Origin: Haplomitrium mnioides
Taxonomy: Eukaryota > Marchantiophyta > Haplomitriopsida > Calobryales
DNA: 38,988 bases
Assembly: GCA_049999725.1 (NCBI GenBank)
Contig: JBNGIS010032428.1
Span: 34,701 to 73,688 of the forward strand
Reading direction: 5' to 3'
This document shows, in pieces, positions 1 to 10,191 of this stretch. Within the stretch, counting starts at the first letter, position 1, and every line of letters starts with the position of its first letter. The notes under the pieces were generated by a model, which was given only the letters and a program-made list of their open reading frames with translations, made no database searches and had not been told where the DNA came from. The translations under genes were made by a program, and so were the position numbers.

Positions 1-558
1 CGCAAATCAGAAAGGAAGAACAATGTGGAAGCATAGAAATCAATGCTTCTTCACGTGCATAAGAGATCGATGAGGAAGAGTTGCAACAACTGAAAGAAAT
101 TTTTGAGAGTGTTCCCCTAGTTGCAGGCATAGGAACCAAGAATTAAGTATCATTACCGCAATGTAGTAGCACTTTTGATTTGGCAACCACGTGTGTGGCT
201 TGTAAACCCTTCCCATTCAGGGTGGAAAATATGAAATAAAGCGGCATCCAGCTTGACCAAGAATCAGTGGGTAGGTCAGTGGTGATAAGGCAAGTTTGTC
301 ACAAATAAGGCCCCTCCAACGACAAGGAATCCCCACCTTTAGTGATTTTTTCCTAGCAATAAGGGCACTTGGGTGTTTTTAGGCGCAACCAAGGCCCAAC
401 CTGAATGACATAGCAATTTTTTGGTGACCACGAAGGGAATCACCTACCCATCAACACAGGCAGCCACCGGGATGTGCAAATTTTCGGTTGCTAGTGAACC
501 ACACAATGGATCTCCAGACACAGTTGACATTAATGACCTTTGAATCGAGCTGCCAAGC
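1..558. other. Unassigned sequence upstream of old gag H
   Basis: No LTR end, primer-binding site or long reading frame is visible here. One short plus-strand stretch around 80-150 reads as a Glu/Leu-rich peptide (EEELQQLKEIFESV) before a stop, but I do not recognise it. By position it is probably the leader or 5' part of the older retroelement whose gag begins near 559. It could also be unrelated intergenic DNA. Confidence 0.3.
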
Positions 559-1302
559 TTGGACTCGCTAGCAATCATGAACGGTCACCAAGCTCGGTGC
601 CTGTATTTGCTTTTTAGAGGTGCATTAGTGGAAGACGTGGATGATTGGATTGCAGAGTTTGAGGGCACGATGTATGCCAATGGGGAAGGGGCAATCATGA
701 CCACCATCTCTCCTGGGTTGCTAAAGGGGGAAGCGAGACCTTGGTATCGGGGGCTTTTCGACGCCAACAAGAACAATTGGCTGACCTTTAAGGCCTTGTT
801 TCTAGCAAAATTTTGAAAGATCGGAGGGACGATGAGGCCCTCATCCGAATTGGACAAATTGAGATGAAGAGGAAGGAGTCGCTCGAGAAATTCCTACAAC
901 ACTTTGAGCGGCTAGCAAGAAGGGTTACACTTGTATCAAAGGACGAGATGCTTTGCTCCTGGTTCACTTTGGGTGTGCTAAGAAAAGCGGGTGCTTGGGT
1001 AAGGCAAGGCAACTCCAAGACTTTTGATGAGGCGGTGGACATAGCTCAGTCATATATCAAGGCGACGGTCTCTAGCTCCCGGAAGAAAACGAAAGTCCAC
1101 TACAGCACCAAAACTTTCTCTAGCAATGAGAGCAGCGAGTCCAGTAACAGTGAGACCATGAACTCTGACTCTGAAGAGGGAAACAATGCCATTTTGGACG
1201 ACAAGAGATCCATAAAAACAAAGGGAGAATAGAAGACAGCCGAGGTGAAAGAAGGATTAGAGTAAGAAAAAAAAAAAGACCTACCGAGAAAAGAGTCCCA
1301 AG
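559..1302 (+). pseudogene. Degraded Ty3/gypsy gag, N-terminal half (element H)
   Basis: This is a broken capsid (gag) gene of a retroelement related to A, B and C but clearly diverged. The first part (559-816) contains VDDWIAEFEGTMYANGEG and LLKGEARPWYRGL, matching PDAWLDDMENTMAANGKS and VLKGEAQPWYKDL of element A. A stop and frame change near 815 leads to a second part (813-1232) with IGQIEMKRKESLEKFLQHF, equivalent to the MGQLKMKKKES segment of A. It then enters a Ser/Glu-rich acidic tail and a Lys-rich run. The frame stops at 1230 and the coding signal ends exactly where the LTR of A begins. Its C-terminal half resumes at 13184, so A split this gene. The role would have been RNA packaging and particle assembly; no function is likely now. 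Confidence 0.8.
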
Positions 1303-1307
1303 TCCAA
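1303..1307. repeat. Left target-site duplication of element A (TCCAA)
   Basis: TCCAA directly precedes the 5' LTR and is repeated immediately after the 3' LTR at 13179-13183. Five base pairs is the usual duplication length for Ty3/gypsy integrases. The match fixes both ends of the element. Confidence 0.9.
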
Positions 1308-1908
1308 TCTCAGCCAGTGACATGAGGCACTAAGGGAGAATTCATGGAATCGGAGGTGGTATTGGAACAATTTCTCTCTCATAAGTGTTAAAGTACCTTG
1401 GAAGCAACGGATTAGCTCCAATCAGCGAGTACAAGTGGATTGCCTGGATCCAAGGAGTGGAATAAGATCGTTTTGGAATGAGAAAAGGGAGTTGTGTCAG
1501 CCACCGAGTAGGGGGGCCCCACTAAAATTCAACGGAAGCGGAAGAGAGCCTACAAGTATCATCGAGATGCAAGAATCAAGGCCTGAGCAGGGAGGAATGG
1601 AGCGCTCACCAGAGGTAATCAATTGAGAGGAGGAAGGAACGGTGACCTCAAAAGTGAAGGAGCGGGGACCAAGGGAGGAGGATCTGAGACGCAAGGCGGG
1701 GACCAAAGAGCGGCAACATGAGGAGGGGACAGCAAACAAGGAAAGGCCTCGACACAAGCCTTCAGATGTTGCGCACCAGAACCAAAAATCGGTAAGAGGA
1801 AGGAGGGGGCCATGGCCTTTGTAAGTAGCAACTACACTGAGGATCAGGAGATGCTCTGATCCCTCATGCGTTAACGAGTTCTATTGGGGTCTGCAACCTC
1901 TTCCTTCA

Positions 1909-2142
1909 GTGTCCGCGAACCTTTGCGGAAACGTGGCGTCCTCGGGGGGCTCTAGGAGATTCAACGGAGATGTGGCAGACACGGGGGTGTCCACGAGCCT
2001 TTGCAAAAACGTTGCGTCCTCAAGGGGATACGAGAGATTCAACGGAGACGTGGCAGACGCAAGGGTGTCCACAAGCCTTTGCAGAAATGTGGCGTCCTCA
2101 GGGGGCTTTGGGAGATTCAGCGGAAACGTGGTAGGCATGGAG
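1909..2142 (+). repeat. 78-bp tandem repeat, 3 copies, in 5' LTR of A
   Basis: Units start at 1909, 1987 and 2065, each beginning GTGTCC and containing CTTTGC, a GTCCTC stretch and GAGATTCA. The unit length is a multiple of three, which keeps an ORF open on both strands by chance. The 3' LTR has four copies, so copy number changed after or during insertion. A short remnant (GTGTCCAG) follows at 2143. Confidence 0.9.
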
Positions 2143-2804
2143 GTGTCCAGGATCTTCTTCGAAGCCTAAGGTCATCACGGCGGTCAAGCTTCCCCATTGA
2201 AAATGGCATCGGACAGCGCTACCTAGGACACATAGCACTCCGAAGTAGCCCGTAGGATTCCTCGGACTCCCGTCAACTTCGGAACTGCTAGTCAACGGTG
2301 GCGGTCCAACTTCCCCGTTGGAAATAGCATCGGATGGCGCTACCTTGGATACGTGGCACTTCGGAGGAGCCTGTTGGATCCTTTGGATCAAAGAGAGGTA
2401 AACCACGGACAAAGGTCAACGCGGCGGTCCACCTTCCCTATTGAAAACGACGCCAGACGGCGCTCTGCGGAACCAAGTCAACTACGGGCCCAAAGGTTCT
2501 GCGGATTTCTTTGGAGCCCCTATTCGAGGAATATTTCATAATCTCCTATGGTGAACTTCGGAACCCCAGGTCAGCGCGGCGGTCCACCTTCCCTGTTGAA
2601 AGTGGCGTCGGACAGCGGCAATGGAAGAAGGTCAACCTCGGAACTCAGGGTCGAAGGGATCTTTCGGACTCGCCCGTTCATTGGATTCTTCTGACTTGAG
2701 TCCATGGTCAACCTTGGATCAGGGTCAATGTGGTGGTCAAGCTTCTCGGTGGAAAATGACGTCGTACAGCGACCACGGAGGAAAAGTCAAACTTCGGAAC
2801 CTCG

Positions 2805-2904
2805 TTCCGCGGGATTCTTTGGAACTCTATTCCACGAGATTCTTCAGAACTCTGTTCTGTGGGATTCTTTGGAACTTTGTTCCGCGGAATTCCTTTGACT
2901 CGAC
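2805..2904 (+). repeat. 25-bp tandem repeat, 4 copies, in 5' LTR of A
   Basis: Four 25-bp units start at 2805, 2830, 2855 and 2880, with the pattern TTCCGCGGGATTCTTTGGAA. The last unit has drifted. The 3' LTR has about three units at the same place. Confidence 0.8.
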
Positions 2905-3839
2905 CCTGTAGACCCCAGAATTGACCATTGTACTTGGATCTTTCTGCAAATAGACATAACAGATGTCGCCATGTCCAGATCCGGGTCTAATGAGAATAAC
3001 GATCTTTTGAAACGGGAAGGATTTGCTGGGGAGGAAGCGCGAGGGGTATACATCTTTGGTTTGCTACATTGAATGGGTTGATGTTAATGTGCAAGCAAGC
3101 TAGAGACGCGCAAGCAATCTCGGGACAAGAAGACGCAATGAGGTAAAGTAGAGGGGATTCCAGTGAAAATTTACGTGAGGCGAGTGTACTCGTGTAGGGG
3201 GCTAGTAGGGGTGGAGGTGAACTGGAGGGGCACCAAGAATCGCTGGGCGGGGAGCTCTAGAGGCTCGGGCGATCCAGGTGGACTCATCCCTACGGGTGGA
3301 CCAGGAGTGGAGGTGGATCGATATGGGAAATTGAAGGGGATTCGATCTATTGAGAATTCAAGAGAGGTTGCCAAGTAGGATCTTGGAGTCGTCTCTACAT
3401 CATCTGTGCAGAAGCATCAAACCCAGAAGTGCTCGGAGTGCACTCTGGTTTATCCTTTCAAGTGGAGCTAAGAGAAGAGGTAGTTGCATTAGTGCCCCCA
3501 CACTATGGAGATGATATGTTCAAGGTTCGAAGGTGGAGGGAGTTGCCAGCAGTCGAGAGGACTGTCTTCGAGAGGTGGAAGTTAAAGAAATCCTCTTCCG
3601 AGCATGAGGAAGTAAATCCAAGGCTTCTCGCAAGGGAAGTTAAAAAACTATCTGGAGGAAGGGTGTGTGCGTGGGAGAGGAAAGGAAGATTGAGGTGGTA
3701 AGTTGAGGAAGGGAGGAGTCTGCTGCGGAGGTCAGTCCTAGTGGCCCTGTAAGGCCTATGATTTTGGTGAAAAGCAATGAATGTGTATGTTTGTAATTGT
3801 GTGTGAGTGTGTTATTTAGATTTGAATTTTGTTGTATTG

Positions 3840-3847
3840 TATAAAAA
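3840..3847 (+). promoter_or_regulatory. Candidate LTR TATA box (A, 5' LTR)
   Basis: TATAAAAA follows a T-rich stretch and is preserved as TATATAAAA at the same place in the 3' LTR (12752-12759). It is the best candidate for the retrotransposon promoter, with transcription starting about 30 bp downstream. This is inferred from motif and conservation only. Confidence 0.45.
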
Positions 3848-4279
3848 CCACTTAGGACTAGAAGCATACAGGAAATCCATTTGTTCAGGTCCTGAGACAG
3901 CTCTGCGAAGGGGGAGTCAGGTCTCTGGGCATTGTTCCATGATACTTGGGATACTACATTCTGCTTCTGATTTGTATACAAAGTGGCTGGGTTCAGATTT
4001 GGGACCTCTGAATTATATTGCATATTACCACAAGAATATCTGGGTCGTTGTGTATGTATGTTCTGGCATTGTGTGTGGATGAACAACTAGACTGCTGACG
4101 TGATTGTTGAGGTGAGGAAGGGCTTGTAAGGCAAAGAGGGATTCCATAAAGCCTCAAAGTGATAACTGGATAAGGGCCATCTCACAAAAGAACCTATTTC
4201 CCCTGTTTTTATCCTCCCCTGCCTTCCAAGTGGCACTTGTGAAGGTTAAGGCCTGAAGGAGGGGAGTGACATAAATTTT

Positions 4280-4297
4280 TAGTGTTAGAAGGAGGGC
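4280..4297 (+). promoter_or_regulatory. Primer-binding site of A (tRNA-Asn-like, degenerate)
   Basis: Eight bases after the LTR end lies TAGTGTTAGAAGGAGGGC. Compared with the family form TGGCGCTAGAAGGAGGGC it has three changes, all transitions. That form complements the 3' end of plant tRNA-Asn as I recall it (T-stem CCTCC, acceptor TTCTAGC, discriminator G, CCA). The site would prime minus-strand DNA synthesis. Confidence 0.7.
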
Positions 4298-4478
4298 GAA
4301 AGGTTTGCAAAAATCTTGAGACCAACCCGAAGCCAAGCTATCACTGCATGCATCAAGGACCCAAAGTCGAATTGTGCAGGAGAATTTCGAGAAACAGAGC
4401 ACTTTTTGGTGAACCTGTTGAGGAAGAGTGGAGGAAGGAATTGACTTGTGGGTAGAATTGGTCTTGCCTATTGCTGGG

Positions 4479-6240
4479 ATGGCCAACCCGGTACCCCCTT
4501 TTGGACTGAGGGGCAGATTTAAATACAAATCCTTCAAGGGACGTCCAAAGGATGACCCTGATGCGTGGCTGGATGATATGGAGAATACCATGGCAGCAAA
4601 TGGAAAGAGCCATGTGAAAATCGAAATTCTACCAGCGGTCCTGAAGGGAGAGGCCCAACCATGGTATAAGGATCTGCCCGATAACGTCAAGAGGGACTGG
4701 AGAGCTTTCAAGGTCGTGTTCATTGCAGAGTTCAGAGGAATCGGGGAGGAAATAGAGGCGCTGATCAAAATGGGTCAGCTCAAGATGAAGAAGAAAGAGT
4801 CCGTAAGAAATTTCCTCCAGAGGTTGAACAAGGTGGCTCGGAAGTTGAATCCCCCCCTACGAATAGGATGCTCACATCATGGTTGCTAGCAGCTCTGCCC
4901 AAGGGAATTGGGACTTGGGTGAGGCAAACGGATCCGTAGACTCTGGAGGAGGCGGTCAATGCAACCCAATCCCATGCCAAAGATGTAATCACGATCTCCC
5001 ACAGAAAAGCAAGAGCCAAGTATGAGTCCAATGACTCTTCGGATACTTCGGATAGCGGAGAGGAGACGGATGAGAGTTCCACGTCCACCTCGGAAAGCGA
5101 GGGTGACTCGGACAGCAGTAGCTCAAAGGAGGACCGAACATCGCGGAAGAAGAAGAAGAGGAAAGATGTGAAGAAGAAGAAATAGGCCAAGGAGAGAGAA
5201 GTGCATCATCGTAGGGGGGCCTAACAAAGGAAAATCCAAAAGAAGTGAACCTTAACCTGAGATGAGCAAAAACCAAGGGAGGAGGGATCGAATTGAGGAG
5301 TTGAGCGTCAAAATGGAGGCGATGAATATCCTCTTGGCAGGAATCAAACCAAAAGGTCAGCCACTACCCACCAGGCGAGTCGGAGTGTGGTGCGTCAGAT
5401 GCAACAAGCATGGCCACTCCCCTCAAGAATGCCCAACACAGAATAATGCAGTACATTACGTGCGAGAAGAGGCACCGGAGTACGTGAGGGAGGAAGAGGA
5501 AAATGTGATGGAAGAGGCCCTAGAGACAGTATACCAGATTAGTGGGGGGCCTCGAACCATGTTGAGCAGGCCTGTAGGGAGAAATAGAGGGCTAGGAAAC
5601 TAGTGGGCTACCAATCGACCTAGACGACAATCATGGTATGTTGGAATTGTGGCCAGAAATGCCACATTTCTTCTAACTGTCTAGAGCCACGAAAGAACGG
5701 CTATGGCCAACCGCCTGCATTATGCTTCCAGTGCAAGAAAGAGGGGTGCGTGGCGGTCAATTTCCCACTCAACCGAAGGCCCGATGCATCCCTTGACCTT
5801 GGCACAACCCCCCCCCCCCCCCCCCCTTTCTTTCAATTGTTAATCTCATAGCCTTGGAAAAGGAGGAGGAAGCATAATTGCTCGGATGGGAGACACTCAC
5901 TCCTGAAGACTGCTACCGGGTGGTGACCCGAGTTGGGGCGAAAGCCAAGAAGAAGAGTCAGAGGAAGAGCGAGTGGAAAGCTAAGAAGGGGATGGCTCAA
6001 GCACCCTCATCATGGAGTGATTCGGATTATCAATGGGATAATCCAAAGTGGTTCTATCCCAAGCAACAAGACCACATGAGGAAGCAATTGGAGGCTCTGG
6101 AAGCATTGGAGGAGGAGCAAGCGGCGATGGAGACCCTGAAGGAGGTCTGCAAGCAGCAAGGGGAGCCCAAGGAAGTAGGGGCGAAGCTCACAGCTCATAA
6201 GGTGAAGCAAAACCCATTCCCTATAGCATCCAAGCAGATG
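4479..6240 (+). pseudogene. gag of element A: capsid plus three CCHC zinc knuckles
   Basis: I take the ATG at 4479 (MANPVPPFG) because B has the same start at 16385. An upstream GTG in frame at 4428 is not supported by the other copies. Capsid-like sequence runs to about 4850, where a frameshift in a C run breaks it. The reading continues in another frame through a Ser/Asp/Glu-rich acidic stretch and a Lys-rich stretch ending in stops near 5185. Zinc knuckles follow: CVRCNKHGHSPQEC at 5391-5432 (intact CX2CX4HX4C), CWNCGQKCHISSNC at 5639-5680 (intact), and CFQCKKEGCVAVNF at 5723-5764 (His and last Cys lost). A 19-base C run (5808-5826) replaces a proline-rich linker. A Lys/Glu-rich linker (from 5878, WETLTPEDCYRVV) leads to the protease. 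Gag binds and packages the element RNA; this copy is broken. Confidence 0.85.
5808..5826 (+). repeat. Homopolymer run of 19 C
   Basis: It lies in the gag linker, where B and C encode a short proline-rich segment (NPPPP) with mixed CCN codons. Slippage from those codons is the likely origin. The exact length in an assembly may be unreliable. Confidence 0.9.
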
Positions 6241-7259
6241 TGAGAGACTGCCTTGTCACGGCCACAGTGGGCCAAGTGATCAAGAATAGCCCGCTATATA
6301 GAAAGAAGCTCCAAGAATTGGTTATGGGAGCCAAAAGGAGGAGAAGGCTACACCGAGTGGGAGCTCCAATGGATTTGCAGCTGGTATGTGAGGACAAGAG
6401 GGTCCCAGAGATCTACATTCAGATCACGGGGTGCCACATTGTCATTGGTTCCCGTAGATAGAGGGGCAAGAGTGAACTTTATGGTGGAGGAGACCGCCCA
6501 CAAGTTGGAATTCACGAAATTCCAACCCACAGCTAGAATCATGTGGCTGGCGGATGGGTCCTAGGTGAAACCATTAAGCTCCCTCCTCCAAGTGCCCACC
6601 TTCATCGGAGGAAAAGAATTCAAGCTGAATTACCTAGTCATGCGGCCATCCAAAGCATCTCCATATCCTGTACTAATTAGAAGACCTTGGCTGTATGGGA
6701 CCCAAGTCCTCATAATTGGGGAAATTCGACATTGGTGTTTGGTTCCAAGAAGACAGTGGTCTACTACGGACCGTTTCCTCACCTAGGGGAGACGCAGGCG
6801 GAAAATGAGTACGACAATGAGTGGTCTAAAGAGGAGGAAGAATTGGAATACCACTATTGGTTTCAAATGGTAAGCGAGGCTACAAAGGAGGATCTATCCG
6901 AAGAAGGAGTGGTGTCGGTCAATCAGATTGAGATAACAGAGTACACTGAAATAGAGTCCAATATGAGGAATTCCATTGAAGATCAGGCAGGGGATGAGGA
7001 CACTAAGGCCGAAAGAAAGGAGGGGTCCAAAGTATCTCATCGGATGCAAGGGGTGGACGTAGAGAAGTCCGAAGAGTCTCCTTGGGTGGAAGGGGGGTTG
7101 CGATTGGCGACCGTGATGTAGGAAGAAGGTGCGCATTAGAGAAATGAGAGGGGGGCGGTGCAGGAATCCCAACACAAGCAATTGGCTGTCCAAGAAGGAC
7201 AGATATTCCACATAGGCTCTGAATGGCCCAAAGAATCGGAGCAAGCCATCACCCATCTC
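6241..7259 (+). pseudogene. Aspartic protease of A with acidic linker to RT
   Basis: A retropepsin-like domain lies at about 6430-6715. The active-site segment reads VDRGARVNFM (consensus in such elements is D-[ST/GG]-G-[AS]-x-V-N), followed by VPTFIGGKEFKLNYLVM and the C-terminal VLIRRPWLYG, equivalent to the [VI]LGRPWL signature. An in-frame TAG interrupts LADGS-VKP near 6560, and frame changes occur before and after. From about 6687 an acidic linker (HLGETQ..., EEEELEYHYWFQMVSEAT) runs to a stop at 7119-7121, then degraded sequence leads into RT. The protease would cut the Gag-Pol polyprotein. It is non-functional here. Confidence 0.75.
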
Positions 7260-8254
7260 CTAATAAACTTCAGTGATGCCTTTGCCTAGAGTCACGTGGA
7301 TTTGAAGGGAGTCACGAGGGAATTGGAGGAGCACATAATTGACTTAGAACCCGCAGCAATCCCTATAAGACTGCGCCAATACAAAATGAACCCCTGATTC
7401 TCCTTGATGGTGAAGGAGGAGATCGACAAGCTGCTAGAGGTAGATTTCATCTACCTAGTGTTGAACAACAAATGGGTGTCTCCTCTGGTGGTGGTGCCCA
7501 AGAAAGTTGGGCAGGATGGCAAACAAAAAATCCCAGTGTGCCAAGATTTTTGGAAGCTCAATGAGGCCACAAAAAAGGACCGCTACCCGTTGCCCTTCAC
7601 GAATAGGGTGCTGGATTTGGTGGCAGGGCAAGAGGTCTATAGCTTCATGGATGGATATTTTGGGTACAACCAGATTTGGATCGGGGAGGAGGATCACCTA
7701 AAGACGGCATTCACCACAGAATGGGTGGTGTTTGCCTTCCAAAAGATGCCATTTGGACTATGCAATGCACCTGGAACTTTTCAAAGGATGATGATGAACA
7801 TCTTCCATGATTACCTCAGGAAATTCTTGGAGATCTTCATCAACGATTTTGTGGTGTATGGGAAACTATGTGATCACGATCGGGATGTCAAGTTTACCCT
7901 CCAACGATGCAGAGTGACGGGGCTGAGATTACACCTAAGCAAGTGTTTCTTCGGGGTAAAGGAGGGAATACTCCTCGGACATAGGATTTCCAGCCAAGGC
8001 ATCGAAGTAGACCAGGAGAAGATTGCCATCTGGATGAATGTCTCATTCCCCACCAACTTGAAGGAGGTGCAAGGCTTCTTGAGGTGTGTGAGGTACTATA
8101 CAAGATTTATCGACTAGTTTGCCTCAGTAGCTCTACCCCTCATCTAGATGACCAAATGGGGCAGAACATTTGAAGCCACCCCTGAAAGGTTGGCGAGCTT
8201 CACGGAGTTGAAGAGGAGATTGGCAAGCGCCTCTATTCTAGTGCCTCCCAACTG
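7260..8254 (+). pseudogene. Reverse transcriptase of element A
   Basis: The frame runs from LINFSDAFA through KEEIDKLLEVDFIY, SPLVVVPKK, YPLPF, the DGYFGYNQIWI motif, KTAFTTEW, MPFGLCNAPGTFQRMM and the catalytic YxDD-equivalent FINDFVVYG. In the catalytic motif the first Asp codon (7842-7844) is AAC, giving Asn, which should abolish polymerase activity. Element C keeps FIDD. The thumb/connection segment FPTNLKEVQGFL follows. In-frame stops are present near 7288, 7395, 8115 and 8144, but the frame is otherwise continuous with RNase H and integrase. Confidence 0.92.
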
Positions 8255-8640
8255 GGGGACAGAATTTCACGTTATGATTGATGTGTCCGGCTTTTGTATA
8301 GAGGCGGTACTGAGCCAAACGGATGAAAAGGGCAGAGATCATCCGATTTATTTTGCGAGCAGGCTAGTGACCTCAACGGAAAAGAATTACTATGCTATTG
8401 ATCGGGAAGCCTTAGGAATTATTTATGCCTTGAAAAAATTCAGGCATTACTTGTTGCATTACAAAGTGATCTTCCACACCGATCACAATGCACTCAAGTA
8501 CATAGTAAATAAACTGGATGTGACAGGTCGAATTGCGAGGTGGGTGCTGCTCCTACAAGAGTTTGACTTTGAAGTGAGGATCAAACTAGGGAGGAAGCAT
8601 AGCAATGCGGACCTCTTCTCCCGAATTGCTGGGCCAAGAA
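8255..8640 (+). pseudogene. RNase H domain of element A
   Basis: It is in the same frame as the RT. Catalytic-type residues are visible in MIDVSGFCIEAVLSQ (Asp), REALGIIYALKKFRHYL (Glu) and FHTDHNALKYI (Asp), followed by RIARWVLLLQEFDFEV and RKHSNADLFSR. The domain would degrade the RNA strand of the RNA-DNA hybrid. It appears intact on its own in this copy, although the RT upstream is not. Confidence 0.9.
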
Positions 8641-9989
8641 ATTCGGAGGAGGTGAACGATGCATTCCCGAATGAAGACCTGTTCCAAGTGAAAGCTGGAA
8701 GGGCCACAGATTATGCTGCCATAATAGAATTCCTCCTTTCAGCTCAAATTCCAAAAGGTAGCAGCAGAGAGGAAGCTGTCGTGTTTCTCCGGAAGATGAA
8801 AACATACATGTTGATAAGAGGAGTGTTGCACAAGCGGGGCTACGATAAAATGATTAGACAATGCATAGAGCGGGATCAATCCACAGTGGTGATGCAGGTC
8901 TTGCACGGAGAGGAGGTGGGGGGCCGTTTCACAATAGATGCCACAATAAGTAAGATTTTGGATGTAGGGTATTGGTGGCCCACACTGCACAAGGATGTGC
9001 ACTTCTGGGTGAAGAGGTGCGACACATGCCAAATGACGGGGAGGCCAACAACTAACCAGCATCATCCCTTGGTCCCCATTATTCCACTGGCACCCTTTGA
9101 AAAGTTGGGAATTGATTCCATCATACCGATTGCTCCATCCACCCATAGGGGCAACATGTACATTTTGTTGGCTATGGATTATGCCACGAAATGGGTGGAA
9201 GCTAGAGCCACTCAGAAGGATGATGCCAAGACAATGACTGCCTTCCTGTATGAGCAGATGTTTTGCAAGTTCAGACCCCCGCTGGAGCTATTGAGTGATC
9301 AAGGTACACATTTCATCAACCAGGTAATTAAAAACCTGACTACAAGATACCTGGTCAAGCACCGACGTACTACAACTTATCATCCAAAGGCTAACAGGCT
9401 TATAGAAAGGGCAAACGGGATCATGGGTAAGATCCTCTGCAAAACGGTGGCCGCAAATAAGGCTGATTGGGATCTCAAGCTGCTAACAGCAACCCATGCA
9501 TATAACCTAGCTTATAAGACCACAACTGGCCACTGCTTCTATTTCTTTATCTTTGGGCAACACGCTTTGGTACCGATAAAGTATGAAGTGCCCACCAGAA
9601 GACTGTTGGAGGAGGAGAGAATGGCGGAGGATTGGAGCATGAGGGAGAGATTATATCAGCAAGAAAGCTTGGAGGAAGCCAGGGGGCAAGCTCAAGGAAG
9701 GTTGGAGCACCAACAGTGATTGCGAAAGCAACAGCATGATAAGAGCCTGAAACCCACAGACCTTTGGGAGGGGAACCTGGTGTTGTTGTATGACAGCATG
9801 TTTGTACACTTCTCAGGGAAGTTACACACTAGATGGATGGGCCCCTTTGTGTTGAAAAAATTGCATCAAAATGGGTCAACAGAATTGGAAACGTTGGAGG
9901 GGCAAAAGTTCACCAATCGAGTGCATTTCGACTGCCTCAAAAGGTACGTAAACGAAGAGGAAGATGGAGGAGGACCGGGGGTGGTCTGA
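8641..9989 (+). pseudogene. Integrase of element A, with GPY/F-type C-terminus
   Basis: The N-terminal HHCC zinc-binding segment is LHGEEVGGRF...CDTC; the second His is Arg here but His in B and C. The DDE core shows GIDSII (Asp 9114-9116), LLSDQGTHF (Asp 9297-9299) and LIERANGIM (Glu 9405-9407), with typical spacing. After an in-frame TGA at 9717-9719 the same frame continues to 9989 with HTRWMGPFVLKKL and HFDCLKRYV, a GPY/F-like C-terminal module. No chromodomain is seen. The enzyme would insert element DNA with 5-bp duplications, as seen at A and D. Confidence 0.92.
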
Positions 9990-10181
9990 TCGTACATTCC
10001 AAGTCGTCAGGTGTGAGTGAGTGTGTGAGCGTGTTGGGTGTGCGAGTGTGTGCGAGTGTGTGGATGTTTGTGAAATTGCACTACATCAACCTGGGATCTA
10101 GCCAAGCAGTGGACACTGCGGAGGGCACAACCAGCAGAGTTAAGGAACAAAGAAGGGTGTTCGCGAGGTTGCTTCACACTT
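9990..10181 (+). other. GT-rich spacer between integrase and polypurine tract of A
   Basis: This noncoding strip contains a run of GTGTGNGAGTGTG-type repeats at about 10015-10066. B has a shorter equivalent at 23660-23685. No envelope-like ORF is present. Confidence 0.6.
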
Positions 10182-10191
10182 AAAGGAAGAG
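10182..10191 (+). promoter_or_regulatory. Polypurine tract of A
   Basis: AAAGGAAGAG lies three bases (TTA) before the 3' LTR start. B (AAAAAGGGGAG) and C (AAAAGAGGGAA on the minus strand) have equivalents in the same place. It would prime plus-strand synthesis. Confidence 0.75.

Larger units (their letters stand above)
1308..4271 (+). repeat. 5' LTR of element A (2,964 bp)
   Basis: Starts TCTCAGCC (mutated from the TGTCAGCC seen in the 3' LTR) and ends GGGAGTGACA. It aligns along its length with 10195-13178. It contains a 78-bp tandem repeat (1909-2142), a series of five degenerate copies of a block built around CGGCGGTCCAACTTCCC (about 2180-2780), a 25-bp tandem repeat (2805-2904), a block conserved in all LTRs of the window (about 3545-3660), and a TATA-like box at 3840. 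The LTR would supply promoter and polyadenylation signals. Confidence 0.92.

Noticed and set aside
361-400. GTGTTTTTAGGCGCAACC as a PBS for element H
   Set aside because: It does not match the family PBS beyond a few bases and no LTR end precedes it.
3640-4086. 148-codon minus-strand ORF in the A 5' LTR
   Set aside because: It is open in only a shorter form in the 3' LTR, overlaps the TATA-like region and has low-complexity composition.
4154-4768. 204-codon minus-strand ORF over gag of A
   Set aside because: It is the antisense shadow of gag. The plus-strand product is homologous to B, C and H, and the minus-strand one to nothing recognisable.
9720-9989. Chromodomain at the integrase C-terminus
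   Set aside because: The sequence ends soon after the GPY/F-like module with a short acidic tail. No chromodomain aromatic pattern is visible.
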